Origin: Steromphala cineraria
Taxonomy: Eukaryota; Mollusca; Gastropoda; Trochida; Trochidae
Direction: 5' to 3'
Assembly: GCA_916613615.1 (NCBI GenBank)
Contig: OU744727.1
Span: forward strand, 2,076,593-2,140,592
Length of the DNA stretch: 64,000 nt
A model generated the notes under the pieces. It did not search any database. It was not told the origin of the DNA and saw nothing but the letters and a program-made list of their open reading frames with translations. Each line of letters opens with the position of its first letter. The first letter of the stretch is position 1. Of the stretch, positions 12,056-27,000 are shown piece after piece. Made by a program: the position numbers and the translations under genes.

Positions 12056-15000
12056 GTAAGTTGAAGTTTTTACATTTTGGATCTCGATCTAACCGGGAAG
12101 TAGTCTTGACTTTCTTAAAGTCGTGACGGATTAATAAACATCGACTTACATGTTTTTAAAATATAACGCCTTTATTTTGCCAATAATTCAAAGGCCTAGG
12201 ATAATAATAAGACTTGTTGGGTTGATTATTGGATTAGGAAGTTTAAGGGTTGAGACATAAAACCTGGTGCTGTTGTAAATAATAATAATAGGCTTCTTTA
12301 TCAAAGGGAAATAACTCTGCCCTCTTAATCGATCATGCTCACTGTTTCATAGGGCTTTTTTCTAGAAGTACAATGGAATTATATTATGTTTTTCCCTGTA
12401 TTTGAAATATTTGTTTACCTATAAGTTAATACAAGAATCTGGTTTTTTTCTTACATCTATAATTTGAAAGTTAGGCCGTTATTTCTTTAAAAAAACAGTC
12501 ATTTTTAGATTTGAAAAAGGCAAAGTCGAAAAATATAGCTTTAGATGATTACACCTAGTACATGTTCCAATGACTTAATACTTTGCTATAATTGCCTTAA
12601 GTACTCTTTTATTCGTTTAAGCTTGTTACTGTGGATATAATCATTATGCGATGTCAAAATCTGATATTGAAATGATAATTAGAGCTGCTTGGGTCATTTC
12701 CTCCAGACCAATTTTCGACGAAAAGATGCCAATTTTTTTGCGACAAAGAGTGCCACCAAAACACTTGCAGCACAAAATTATATCCGTCATCGTATGTCAC
12801 AGCAATAAAGATTTCATAACATATTTTTGTCTTGTTAAAAAGACATTAACCGAATTTAGGGGGTCGTTTGTCTGAAGAAGATATTCGACCATAAGAGCCT
12901 GTTATCGGCCCTGTTTTGACCATATGCAATCGCCGTGAATGGTGCTTAAAACCGGAGGGTCAATACGTTAATATATAGGAGAGTCTGGTTTGTTGATACA
13001 TCACAATTTCACCCAAAACTGTGAAATGGATAACAGTTTTTCTTGGTATTGTTTACTGTCGATAAAATCAAAATTGACCTTTAAGTGTATTTGAAAGCTC
13101 AACAGATTCGTTATAGATGTGATAATGAAAGTAACTAAATCCTACAAACAATACCTGCTTAATAAGTTATTTTGGGAGAATTTGAAAAAAAAGTCTGTAC
13201 ATCAACAACATCTACGAACGTTAAATGCATCAGGTTATGGTCTGATGGGGGGAGTTTCCAAGCATTATGATGTGCATTCGCATACAGCACGCCGCATGTT
13301 CCGAATGGTCTCAGACTGATTATAGTTGATTGGAGTTGAGATATTGCCCTTACTGTAAATACCTTCCAACAATACAAGAGTCTGTGTCTAAAATACAATG
13401 TAATTTCGTCAATTAAGTGTCATATGCATTCAGCTTGCTTTGTCCAGGGTGTCAACTACTGCTAGTGCTTCCCCTTCCACTGGTGCATAGCGGGATTCCG
13501 CAGCATGGGTGAAGCGACTGCCTACCAGGGTAACCTTCCAGCTTTCACGACAGCAAAAGGGCGTTGTCTTGGGACATTGGCAGTGTTTTTGAAATAGCCA
13601 AAACCCAATTCCATTCTTTGACCATTCTGTAGCAAGGCAAGTAGGTTTAGTTGCGTCGAAGATACGCACACCGTCTTCAATTTCATTAACGATGATGGTT
13701 TTGGATTCTTGAAACAAACAGTCCAGATTGTTGTCCCAATGAAATGGTGTACCTGGCTTAAGGAGTTGACGAAATGGTTGCATCCTTTCAGCCATGCTGA
13801 ATGCATATGACACTTGATTAACGAGTCCGAACCAAGAACGCATATCTGTGATGTTCTTTGGTGTAGAAAGTTCATAATGGCTTGTAAGAACTTTGAGCAA
13901 GGGCGAACACAGTTTTGTGTAATTTCAAAGCCTGCAAACTCGACCGTGTCTTGTGCAAATGTGAACTTGTCAGGATTTAAAGTGATACCATTTCTTCCAC
14001 AGATCTCAAGCCAGTTGCATGCTTGGAAGAAGGCTTTCTCAATGTTGTCAGCCCATAAGAGTGTGTCATCAACACATTTTGTTTTGTTTGGCACATCAAA
14101 TACAATCTCATCGAAACGCCTTGTGTATCCATCTCCAGATGCGATATATCCTTGTGGAGCAGTGCGGTATCGGTAACGACCCCAAGGCGTGATGAACGTG
14201 GTCAATTTTTTTTTTCCTCCTCACGAATGGGGACACTGTGGTAACCATTCCATGCGTCAAAGACAGTTTTTTTCTTGTTCTGTGGCACTGATCTGGCTTG
14301 GTGGCAGGGAGATTGGGTGTGGTGTGTCTCTCGGACCGCATGGGCATTGACTTGTTGGGCATCTGGGTCAACCATCAGTTTCATGGGGGGTCCATTAATA
14401 AGGGGTGGTTTGATGCTCACAGGTGTTGAAGGTGCTAGACTTGTACAGGTCGAGGAGGTATTGTTCGAGTCTACCACGGTTCTCTTCCGTCGCTGGGAAT
14501 GGTAAGTTGTTAGGTGTCGGGGGAGGAAGTTCTCGCTTCGGGCAATCACATTTGACATCATTTATTGCTGAGGTGATTATCGTTGATGGCGCTGTTGTGC
14601 ACGACTTCTCCGATGGTAGGGAATTTCTCTTTGATCATCCCCAGTGAGATACATGCCTCATGACTCAAGAAGAACTTGTCAGAGTTGTCTGTGATATATA
14701 CAACTTGCCTGGTCTCAATTGTTTTTCCTGTTGGACTCCTGCCGGACAACCTTGCAATAAGGGCACCAAGGATGTTGATGCCTCTCTGTTTGCAGTGCGC
14801 ATCTTCAGACTAACTGGATGAGGCTGTTGGTCCTAGTTTATGAGCAACCTTTATGCCAGCGAGACAGCTTTGGTAGCCAGTGTCAGCCATGACGGCAACA
14901 GAGGTTCTCTTGGGGATTGAGAAGATCATTGTCCTAGGACAAGTCTGCTGTAATCGTCCGAATGAACAGACATTGTTAGGTTGAGGAAGGGCTGGGGCTT

Positions 15001-18000
15001 GGAGACTTGCTTGGTCCAGGTGTCGGCCATCTGATCGTATAAGTGGTGATCGAGGTAGAGTAATTTCTTACCATCATGCCAGCCAATGTTGGTGACAGAA
15101 CAGAGCATGTCGAAGACTGCACCTTCATCTTCTTCGTCAGGTTTTGAGGACTTCTCTGATCTAGGTTTCCCTTTGTTCTGGCACACTGTGTCGAAGTTCA
15201 TGAAATTTATTATCAAGATGTATTCATCACTAAGTGCTTGTGTGAGAACTGATACTGGACTATCATCTTATTTCAAGTGCAATGTTGGCACTAGGCAAGG
15301 CTGTGTCTTAAGTCCTCAACTGTTCATAATTTTTATCAACCAATTATCTCAAATGCTTGAGAGTGATGGTGGAAGAGGTATTTTTATATCCTCGCAAATA
15401 GATGATGTCTTTTCTCTTATGTTTGCTGATGATGTCTCCTCTGTATCTGACAGTGCAATGCAATTACAAAGAAAAATCAATGTTATTGAAAAATTTTGTG
15501 CTCAAACTGGGATGAAAGTGAATCTCAATAAGACTAAAATAATGGTATTTCGCAATGGAGGTCCTCTTAGAGAGTATGAGAAATGGTTTCTGAATGGAAC
15601 ACAAATTGAAGTTGTTAATATGTACAGATACCTTGGTATTGTGTTCACTCCAAAATTATCATGGACAAAAGCAAAATCTTGTCTATCTTCCCAAGCGAGA
15701 AAGGCCATATTCTCAATTAATAGTTATCAAAAACAATTTGGATATATTAATCATCATGAACTCTTTAAGATATTTGATTCAATGATTTCACCAATACTGT
15801 GTTATGGTTCAGAGATATGGGGACACATTATTGTAAAAGAATTGAATCTGTGCATTTTAGATTTTGTAAGTCATTTCTCAAAGTAACTAAAACCACAAAC
15901 AACAACATGGTTCTGGGAGAGTGTGGGAGAGCCCCTCTCCAGTTTCAATATCTTTCAAGAGCAGTCAAGTACTGGTGCAGATTGATTCAGCTTCCACGGA
16001 AGAGACTTCCTTATCATGCTTATTTAATGATGAAATCTTTGGACGATAATGGAAAAATAACATGGGCTTCCCACATAAGATTGATTTTATTTCAATATGG
16101 ATTCGGAATCGTATGGATATCTCAAGATATAGGATGTATTTCAACTTTCATGAAAATCTTCAAACATAGATTTTACGACTGCTTCACCCAGGACTGGCAT
16201 TCATCGCTTCTTTCATCTTCTAAATGTTACTACTACTCTCAATTCAAATCACTCCTCACAGTTGAACCATATTTAACCAATGAATTATTACCAAGCCAGC
16301 GAGCAATAATAACCCAATTTAGATGTTGTAACTTCAGACTTGCAGTGGAATGTGGCCGCCATTCAAATACCCCATATAATGATCGTCTTTGCGTGTATTG
16401 CCATGCTGTTGGCCTTGACTTCATTGAGGATGAATTCCATGTAATGTTAATTTGTCAGAAATATTCCCACTTCCATAATGACTGTTTTCAAAATTATCAG
16501 ATTAAACCACCAACGACTGAAACTTTCCTTCGACTGATGTCATCTGACAATATTAATGTACTAAAATCAATGTGCAGATATCTAACGCAAGTCCGCCGCA
16601 TCCGGAATTTAAAGATATAAACGATAAATGAAATATCAGCATGTATATCCTTTTCACTTTCTCAATTTTCATTGTATTATGGGCCTGAGGCCTTCACTAC
16701 TGAATAAATATGTCTGTCTGTCTGTCTGTCTGTCTGTTTCGAAGTGGTTATAACGGTTGCAGGAAGAACATACTCGACCGAAAGCAGGGCAGTGCTTTTT
16801 CCTGGTTCTGTGGGATGTGCCTTTTCCATGTCCCTTCTTTCCACAGTAGGAGCATGTTTCAGATGGATCCTGTTTTTTAGGGGCGTTGTTAGCCGCATTC
16901 CTGCTTCTCCTGTAGCTGCTTCTAACAGCTTCTGCTGATTGGGAGTCCAGGAGACGAGACGCTGAGCGTTTGCCAGATTCGTTTGCTTCGACAAACTGGA
17001 ACACCTGTTCTAGAGTCATGTCCTGGTTCTTGTCTCCGAGGAGGTTCATTTGGATTTCAGGGTCATTAAGTCCACGGATTAACACGTCACGTAGGATTGT
17101 CTGTATAATTCACCTCCTGAGTGCACAAAGGACAAGCAGTGAGGAATTTACATACGCCTGCCTGGCCTCTTATTCTTGCACCGAAGGAGCGAACCGTTTC
17201 ATCGAGATCCTGAGTCATGCTGTGTAAGGTAACACTGGCTACCATGGTATTTTCCTCTCTGACAGCAAGAACTCTAATAGCCTTCAGGACGTCTTCCTCA
17301 GATTTGTCTGTAAGGGATCCACCGGCTGAACGTGTAAGATCTCTGCACAGCGTTTCAGCATTCAAGGAGTTGCACTACTCTGTCTTTTCCTGTTACTTTT
17401 GTCGCCTCTACATAGTCTGTCCACCTGGATGTGAAGTATGACCAATCCTCGCTTGTTCCAGCAGATGATATGCTTGGTCGTTTCACTTTCTCAACCTTGG
17501 CTGAGATGACATGTCCTGTGGAGTGGACGGTTGCATTAGCTGTCAACAGGGCCGCTACCACCACAGAGTCGAGGTCGTCAGTTTCAAAGTCACAGGAAGG
17601 AATAGGACATCCTACAATCGGCATCCTTGATCAATGATGTGTTAGTTTCTGTGTCCAATCTCCATCATAAATAAGCAGGCGATACTTTTTACAGATGCTT
17701 TATTCAGACATCACAAATGATGGAGATCTGCAATGGAAATACAGATGTAATCATTAACATGTATAACTAAATAATAAAATCCTCTAGTGTCAATTGCAAC
17801 AATCTTTATGTATCTTTATTGTGAATAGTTTCTCTTCTTAAGAGTATACGCCACTAATCGCCGAAATATCGCCCAAGCTGAGTAAACAATAGCTCACCCC
17901 CTCGTAAGATTACGTTCCAACAAAATAACCCCTCTCCATCAATAAATGTTGGTTTAGATTGCATACGTACAACATGAAAAGTGACGGACTCAATAAACAA

Positions 18001-21000
18001 CCATGCCGAACTCAACTCACGGCCTCTTTCTACTCCATTCGACTATATACGGGTAGGATATGAGTGTCAGCAGAAAGATGACGAAATCAACTACATGTTA
18101 TTCGAAGCGCTTTTCTTTCCACTTCACTACACGGGGTTGCTATAAGTTTCGGTATTAAAATCAATATCAATACCATCTCATAACAAGCACAAATTCATAT
18201 TATCATTCGATGCATCTCTCTAGTTCCACTACATATATATATATATATAGATTGTATACAGATAATACAAATTCAATACCATGTTATGACAAAATCTCTA
18301 CCCAGTTCCATTGCACAGTTACTATATAGATACCAAATTCAATACCATGTTTTAACAAGGTCTCTCTACCCAGTTCCACTGCACGGGGTAGATGTGAGAG
18401 TCAGTATATAGATAACAACACCTCTCTCTACCCAGTTCCACTGCATGAGGTGGATGTGAGAGTCAGTTTATAGATACCAAATTCAATATCGTATTTTATA
18501 ACAAAGTTTCTCTGTCCAGTTCCACTGCACGGGGTGAATGTGAGAGTCAGTGTGCAGGGCTTCCTGGCCAATGTGGAGGCGAATCTCCAGTACATGAACG
18601 ACTCGGACACAGACACTCTCGAGGTCGTCTACATCTTCCCCATGGACGACAACAGCGCCGTCTACAAACTGGAGGCCAACATCGACGGCAGAAACATCAC
18701 AGCAGAGGTCCAGGAGAAGCAACAGGTCGGAAATCTATCATTGTTACATCAATCTTTTGAGATTTTAACCACTTTGAAAGATTCAAGTTTTGGCCGTTTA
18801 ACTAATAACATGACACAGTGCATCCAGGCATTTGATATTTTTCCATAGAAATTGGACGACATCCCTATAGCTAATTATTTCCAGCAAACAAAGACTGTCA
18901 TTCAATGAACATGAATACTGGTTAGATAATATATTTTTAACCTTTTAGGATGTGTCCTCATATTGTCATTTAAATGGTGTCTGAAAGTTATTATTAGCAT
19001 AACCATATATATGCATATAATCACAAAAATAGGCCTAATTCAAATCATTTTGAAATGAATTGACACAAGGGTGACATTATGAACCATTCCTTTCTCTCTA
19101 TGAAGGCTCGTGAGACATACAATGAAGCTGTTAGAAGTGGACGATCTGCAGTCCTGATGGAGGAACACGACACTTCCGGTGATATCTTCAGATGCATGCT
19201 GGGTAATCTCCCTCCCAAATCAAAGGCTGACATCAAGTTCTCTTTTGTAACGGAAATGAGTCTGGAAACTGACGGGTCTCTCAAGTTTGTGTTGCCAACA
19301 GTACTCAACCCAAGATATAACCCCAGTCTTGAAGGTGAGTAATCTGTATGTCAGTAGTCCTCAACCCAAGATATAACCCCAGTCTTGAAGGTGCGTAATC
19401 TGTATGTCAGTAGTCCTCAACCCAAGATATAACCCCAGTCTTGAAGGTGCGTAATCTGTATGTCAGTAGTCCTCAACCCAAGATACAACCCCAGTCTTGA
19501 AGGTGCGTTATCTGTATTTCAGTAGTCCTCAACCCGAGATACAATTCCAGTCTTGAAGGTGCGTAATCTGTTTGTCAGTAGTCCTCAACCCAAAATACAA
19601 CCCCAGTATTGAAGGTGCGTAATCTGTTTGTCAGTCGTCCTCAACCCAAGATACAACCCCAGTCTTGAAGGTGCGTAAGTCTATATGTCAGCAGTCCTCA
19701 ATATCAGATACATGTCATGAGTTGAAGAGTTCTTTCTGCCAGGTGTCTATAAACCAGATACAGTCCCAGCCTTGAAGGTACCTCAATATCCGATAAAAGT
19801 TTTGAAGATATTTTCAGCATTAGACCCGTAAAGCTGTACAACACAAATTTGAAGGTGTTTGATTTATGCATAAGTACCTTCAACAAATGCTACTTCTAAA
19901 ATCTTGAGGTTTTCTCCTTTATTCATCAGGGGTTACGATTACCAATTAGGTGTAGAACGAATAATTTGTGTCATTACATGACGAGTAATCAAGTCACCTC
20001 TTCATCTAAAACTTTCTTGAAATATGAATTTATTCCATTTATGAGTAGACAGTAAACCTATATTAAAGTAAAAATGTTCAACCTACGATCGAGTTGAATG
20101 TCGATTTATTTTGTTCAGTTGGGTTTGACTAAAATTGCTATTGATTCTATTGGCGACACACACATTTAATTGATAGAATTTTAAAGAAATTCAGTCACAT
20201 TTCATGGTGATATTTTGTTCAGATTAAAAGTCTGTTTTCATCACAGATGGGGGATCCAAGGAGGACACCAGTTTCTCTTCCATGAACAAATGTCATTACG
20301 ATCTGACCTTCAAGGGTTCCGTGAACTCTCAGCACGGAATTTCCCGAGTGTGGTCGGACAGTGACGAACTCAGGACAAATCATGTTGATGCAGCAGGGAA
20401 TATCAATATAATGGAGGTTTGTATCCCCTAGCCTGTAGCACTGATATAACAGTTTACTTACTGGTGGTGACGTCATATCTTAAGTTAACATTAATGATGT
20501 TGTAGTGGATTGATAACGTGAATAAAAATGTTAAACATTTAGGAATTCATTAGTACAGTAAACATACATTTTCTTCCCACGTATAAAGTCAGATAACCAA
20601 CAATATTTACAACTGAATCCCGCAATATGAGTCTTATACGACGATACCATGACCTTCGGCTATACCAACCATCTGGTGTACCAAGTGTAGATCGAGGACA
20701 GCTGTGCAGGTTATATATATTTACAGACATCTCCAAATAATGTTACAAAAGTTGGGTCATTTACCTAATCTTCTTTTAAGACAGAATATTTCAACAATGT
20801 TCTTACTTGATCATCCACCCAGCTTGTTGCATAGAAATAGGAAGCGTGCTCATTTTTAAATGGTGGTTCTCCTGGGTCATTATATACACAAAGAACTTAA
20901 TTAAGCACCGGCCATTTTGTAAAATGAAATTGGGAGCTCTTTGAATATTGTGATATATTTGATGTATTGACCACTCTAGATATAACAATTGCCGTTTTGG

Positions 21001-24000
21001 TGACTATTTAATTCACGTTAAAATTATTATAATACAAAATAATTGAAAATATGAAACACAATGTGAGACCACTGAATTTTGGCTAAATATACCTATTGTC
21101 ATTGGTGAGAGATCACGCATGAAACTTTGGAATTTTTAAATCAAAATAACATTTTTGATCCCTAGTTGACACTTAATTAGAGAAACATTGTTAATAAGAC
21201 CATACATGTAGTAGGACATTGAATTTTCAGTACTTTTTTCAACCACAATTGAGAAAATTTCTAAAATCTTCAAATCTGTGAGTAAATTTGAGATTCTTTG
21301 AGTTGGACTTGTTGGTCAAACACTTCTTCTCTCTATCGATAAGCCATTATCTTAAACAGTGACTAGTTTTTTCTTAGTGAAGCTTTTTTCATTATTTTGA
21401 GATTTTGAAGGCTCATACTGCTCCAACGACTAACATTTGTCAAGAGGCCCTTACAAAAAATAATCATTTCAGTCAAGAGAATGATTATCACCACATTGCA
21501 GCAAATAATATTGACTTTCATTTTCAATTAAAAACAACCTTGGATTTTTAAAAATACCAAGCCGGGTAAAAAGATTTATCCAGAGACTGTGAATCATAAA
21601 TTGAGTGAAGTTTTCATTTCTACACTGTTAGATGATCGTTTTATTAAAAAAACGTAATTTTGTTCCTGGAACTTTGTATGATTTATTAACAAAAGCTTTT
21701 TTCTGAAAACATTGGATAGTGCTTAACTAAATTCTTTGTGTGTAGTTAACACACTTTAAAACAATACAAATGCTGCAAAGTAAACTTGACGTTTCCTCGA
21801 AGTATCCTGCGTTAAACTATAGAGCAAATAAGTAAGTAGAAGTTTATTTCCTTTGAGAGGCATTTTAGAAGCTGGAATGACAATAATGCTGAGAAATATA
21901 TGGATGACAACTTCTTTGATCATAATATGCGACGTTTCTCTGCTTGACAACGACACAAGAATCTTTGTCGAAACGTCGCATACAATGAACAAAGAAGTTG
22001 TCATCCATATTTTCCTCAGTATTATTGAATTTTAGCTCATTTAATTCTTATGCACTGTTACGTATATAACGGTGTGATACAGATTATGATAGCGAAACAA
22101 AATTGCAATTTGAATTGATAATTATACTATTTGCCATGTAATGATGAAACCTTACCTGATGATTTGTTTCATGAACTGTAAATGTGTTTACTTGTGCGCG
22201 TACATGTATATCTATAATTTTTTCAGTTTCAACTGGACGGTACCCCCAAACTGGACCATGACATCTCCTTTCATGTTCTGTATGAGAATTGTCACAAACC
22301 ACAGACAACACTTGAGAAGGGTGATCAAGGTGAAACATTATATAGACTATTAATCATAAATTCAAATTTGTTCAGCAAAGAAAATCAAAGGACGAGGACG
22401 GAGGTTTATATAGCTTCTAATGTCTACAACCGTTTTGACCAGATGCATTATTCCATTAAATACAATTATGAAAACAACACGTCTATACTACAGGTGTCAG
22501 GAATTTGTTCCCATCAATACTTGCCCTGAGGGTAATGGATCAATCATTACTCAATATCTAGTTAAAAATAAGATATACACTCAGTGACAAAAGAAACGAT
22601 GCCATTTAAAATGTTTGATAAAGTTATCATTGATATTTACGGCTGAAATATGGTAATATCACTAGTTAAAGAGCCAACTTAGTTTTGTACTTCGAAGCTA
22701 TATCTGAAAGGTCGTATAAAAGTCTCTGGAGAAGGGCAATCAAGGTATACTATCGACTATGTTCTTAAATTGACTATCGTTTGATGATGTGACCATACCT
22801 TTTTATAGGCCAAATAAAACTAGATTGATCGATGACCAAAGATCTTCATACACAATATGTTGACAAAAAAACCAGTTGACAATGATTGTTTAGTCGCCGT
22901 TCTATAACAAAGATATATATTTTAGTGCAATATGGATTACTGAATAGATTCTGGATAGGCATCAAGTTTATTTCAAGTAAAGATAAATGTCATGGATATT
23001 TTTGTCATAACATTTGTCTCCAATTTTTTACTGATTATTAAACTTGTTCTCAAGAAGAAACACGACTAAAGAATTTAATAGCAAAGATTGGTAATTAGCT
23101 TGTAGTATATAAGAGTAAATAAGGGATTTAAAATTATTTCACAGACAAGGAGGGTCTGATGAGAAAGGATCTGCTGATGTTGTCCTTCTACCCTGATCTG
23201 AGTTCCTCAACAACTTCCGGTTCTGCAGAGTTCATCTTCATCATCGACAGATCAGGTGAAAATACCATTTTTAATCAATGTGTATGTTCGTGAAAGAACA
23301 AAAGATGGAATAACATCGATTGTCTTTAATTCTGAGAAAATACATATGACTTGTATTGGTCCCGAGTTTCTTGACCATGTTTTTCCTATGTATGTCCACT
23401 AAAAGGAGAAATCAATGTTGCCTGATAAATATAAAAAACTGCATACCGCAAATATAATAAAAATAGTTCACACTCAAACAATATGTGTAGGATCAAAACC
23501 GAGCCAGAGGTGTTGTTGATAATGTAAGCCCGCGGCAGAGCGAAATTGGAAAGGGCCGATAGGCCCGCCCCAATTTCCCGAGGCTGAGGGCTTACATTAT
23601 CAAACATCACCGAGGGCGAGATTTTGATTTAACTTATAAACCGAGATAAACCGTAGTTACAAAATAATTTCAATAATAAATATAAAAGTAGGTTCATTGA
23701 GTTTTACTGGTAGGGAATCATCATGAGCAAACGGAAAGCACATCCGCGCCCTGCATGCTACCCAAGCCGAGAACGTGAGAGGTGTGCGCTATCTGCCTCG
23801 TGAAGTTCACATGATTGTCACTGTGGAAAATACATCGTTGTTCTCCTAGGCCTTTATAGCTGAGTTGTCAAAGGCGCCAGTTTAGTAAGTGAATGGTGCA
23901 GAGTTCGAAACCAGGCATGCGAACGTTATATTTGTGATTTGTCAAAAATGTGATATTTTGCATTGGTATTTATTCGAAGAAGGACTTTGAATCAAAGTAT

Positions 24001-27000
24001 TTCAAAACGTGCATAATTCCCCAATCAAAGAAAATTTCCGATAAAGTCTAGACTAAGCTCCGGGCATTCCTAGAGAAAGCCCTTTGCATTCTTCAAGAAA
24101 GCCCTGGGCATTCTTTGAGAATGCCCGGCAAACTGACAGTAGAGGTTTATCCGGTAGAAGAAGAACCTAATAGAACAATAGAGTGACGTCACTGGAGGTT
24201 TATAAGTAATGAAAAGAGGGAAGAATGATTCATTTTGACTGCAAACATTAGAATATATACCTGTTGTAGTGGCATTTTAACATTTTAAAATGATAAACTG
24301 TTGGTTCAGACACGAGTTCGCATGTATCTTTGTATATGTTGGCGGCAGTAGCGCTAATGCCTGCTCTAAAATAAAATTCTCACTATTCATAAACGAAGCA
24401 TATTTGGTTAAGACGGTAAACGTATGGTTGGTTCTTCAATGAGTCAGCATGTATCTATGTGTACCAGTAATGTAGAATCAAAGGGTAGTAGCATTTAGAG
24501 ATATAATGTTCATCACGAAAGTAAATAATTATAACTACATGTAATTACAAAACAATTTTTTTAATCCAGTAAAACCTTTAAACGAACAAATCATAATTGC
24601 TTAAGCAACTCGGATCTTAAATGATTATACGGTGTTCCCCTATGTAACTTTATACTAAACGACAACTGGTAATCCGCTTGAAAAATTTGATTTTGACCCT
24701 ATGAAGGTATACATTGTCATAAACTTATATTAATTGGGGACGAATTGAAGAAATGAAATTCAAAAAAGTGTTTTTTTACCTTCAAGTAATATTGTTTTCT
24801 ATTCTACAATTTTCTTTATACCTAACAACAATGTAAAATGAACAGTTTGCCTTGTGTGTCGTAAATGTGAAAATAACATTTTAGTTGGATAAACGACACC
24901 TTTTAATTGAATTTCAACCATATTCATGTGTTCTACAGGCAGTATGGATGGAGAGTCCATTCAAAGTGCAAAGGAGGCGATGCTTTTCTTCCTGAAGAGT
25001 TTGCCAGTTGACTGTTTCTTCAACATCATCAGCTTTGGCAGCTCGTACAAAGCTTTGTTCCCTGGGTACGCATATTTACCATATATAAACTTTCGAAAGG
25101 TTACTTTTTAACAAAACAGTACAAATGGGTACTGCGATGATTCCAAACAACGCATCAGTGAATTGTATTTTGATACACCACTTACTTGGCTGATCACCGT
25201 TTTAATGTTTATCGGAAATAAACGATTTACAAGAAGATCATTCAGCATAAATGATACATGTATTAAGATGACAGGATATGTTGTTGGTTTTCAATTTTCA
25301 AATCAAGAAGGTTCTTGAACACAAAGATGACAAAGTCGGTCCACAATATTAGATTTTCAAACAACAGTATCCATACAATCTTCGCCACTGATGTATTCCA
25401 ACGTCCAACCAGAGGCATGTTCTACAGGTAACAATGCAACTCCATATGTTCACTTGTCTAAAACTTTATTAGCGGGAGCATGCAATACAAGGAAGGAACA
25501 CTGAAACAAGCAATGGACCTCCAAGCACATTTGACAGCAGATATGGGAGGGACGGAGATCCTGAGACCTCTCGAGTTTGTGTACAGGAAGAAAGCTCAGG
25601 CTGGATATCCCAGACAGGTAAGGTTGAAAGAAACGTCTACTTTTCAATGTCTTTGCATTACTACGTTTTCACTTAGCCTCGAAAGGGCATGATGCACAAT
25701 CACAAATTTTCTGTTCTGTACATGTCCCATTTAAATATGATCAGGTCTAAAATATTATTTCAACTTATGCATCTTTAGAGACAATTGTAATAAAAATAAC
25801 CTTCGAAATGTGTTGAGAATTCCTTTGATTTTACGTCTATGAAATCAGTAAGGTTTAAAAATAAAATCTTTTGGTTTTTTTAAATGTTTATTTAATTAAA
25901 AAAGTGTTGTCATGCATACTGCATTAGTGGACAGTTTTTCAGTCAGTGTTCTTATCGATGAATGTTGTGAAATCCTCAACACTAACTAACTTTTGACACT
26001 AACTAATTACACTTCCGGCACTATTCTGGCAGATCTTCCTTCTGACTGACGGGGGTGTGTCTAATGCTGGAGAAGTGGTGTCATTGGTGAAAAGAAATTC
26101 TTATGACAGCAGGTGAAATGCAATTGTTTTTTTGTGATATTTACATAATTGATTCAACGTTTAAGTAATTAGCCAATTCAACGAAACATCTGGTTTTAGC
26201 TAAGATTAAAGGTGATAAGACTTACGTGGCATTGATTGGTCAGGCATAAGATAATGAATATTATAATTATTGTTTCTCATAACTTGTGTCAGAGACGCAA
26301 CGTTCTCCATCCAATTTATTGAGTCAGAAAAAAACACAACATGTATGTTGATCTATGTATCGACAGGATTGCTTTAGAGTTTAGTCATTGCAACAAATTA
26401 AACCTTTTTTTGTCGATTGCCCAGGTAGTTATTACAAAAGAAACACACCAAAAAAAAAAAAAAACATTTCAATAATTTCAAAATTTTCCGATCTTCATTT
26501 CCTGTACAGAGTGTTCACAGTAGGTATCGGAGCCGGAGTCTCCACAACCCTCGTCAGGAATGTTGCTAAAGCTGGTGGAGGAGAAGCTGAATTCGTCACG
26601 GACTGTCTCAATCTGCAGCAGAAGGTAATGCAGGGTCGCTAATGACTGAAATACTAGTATTAGATCGACTATCTTATATGAAATGATCACCTAAAGCAAG
26701 GACAATCTCAATCTGCAGCAGAAGCTGATGCAGGGTCGCTAATGACTCAAATACTAGTGAGATCGACAATATTATATGAAACTAACACATTAAGCACGGA
26801 CAGTCTCAATCTGCAGCAGAAGCTGATGCAGGGTCGCTAATGACTCTGATACTAGTATTAGATCGACAATCTTATATGAAATAATCACCTTTAGCAGGGA
26901 CAGTCTAAATCTGCAGCAAAAGGTGATGCAGGGTCGAAAATAACTCAAATACTAGTATTAGATCGACTTTCTTATATGAAATTATCACTTTTAGCACCGA

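Larger units (their letters stand above)
13430..17640 (-). mobile_element. Degenerate Ty3/gypsy-like retrotransposon, inside intron 1
   Basis: On the - strand, in order: Gag-like region with a zinc knuckle (about 17,624-16,746), protease-side region (about 15,190-14,560), reverse transcriptase (about 14,205-13,700) and an RNase H-like start (about 13,640-13,440). It is split by a nested LINE (15,198-16,738) and by several frameshifts and stops. No integrase and no pair of LTRs could be found. It is absent from gene B intron 1, so it inserted after the duplication or was lost there. Confidence 0.8.

Noticed and set aside
13119..13398. Extra retroelement or host exon just beyond the RNase H-like region
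   Set aside because: Overlapping ORFs on both strands have no motif I can assign; the 3' part of the gypsy-like element appears to be missing.
23851..23925. Functional tRNA-Leu gene
   Set aside because: No closing acceptor stem or variable arm; located in an intron with a degenerate second copy, so called a SINE head.
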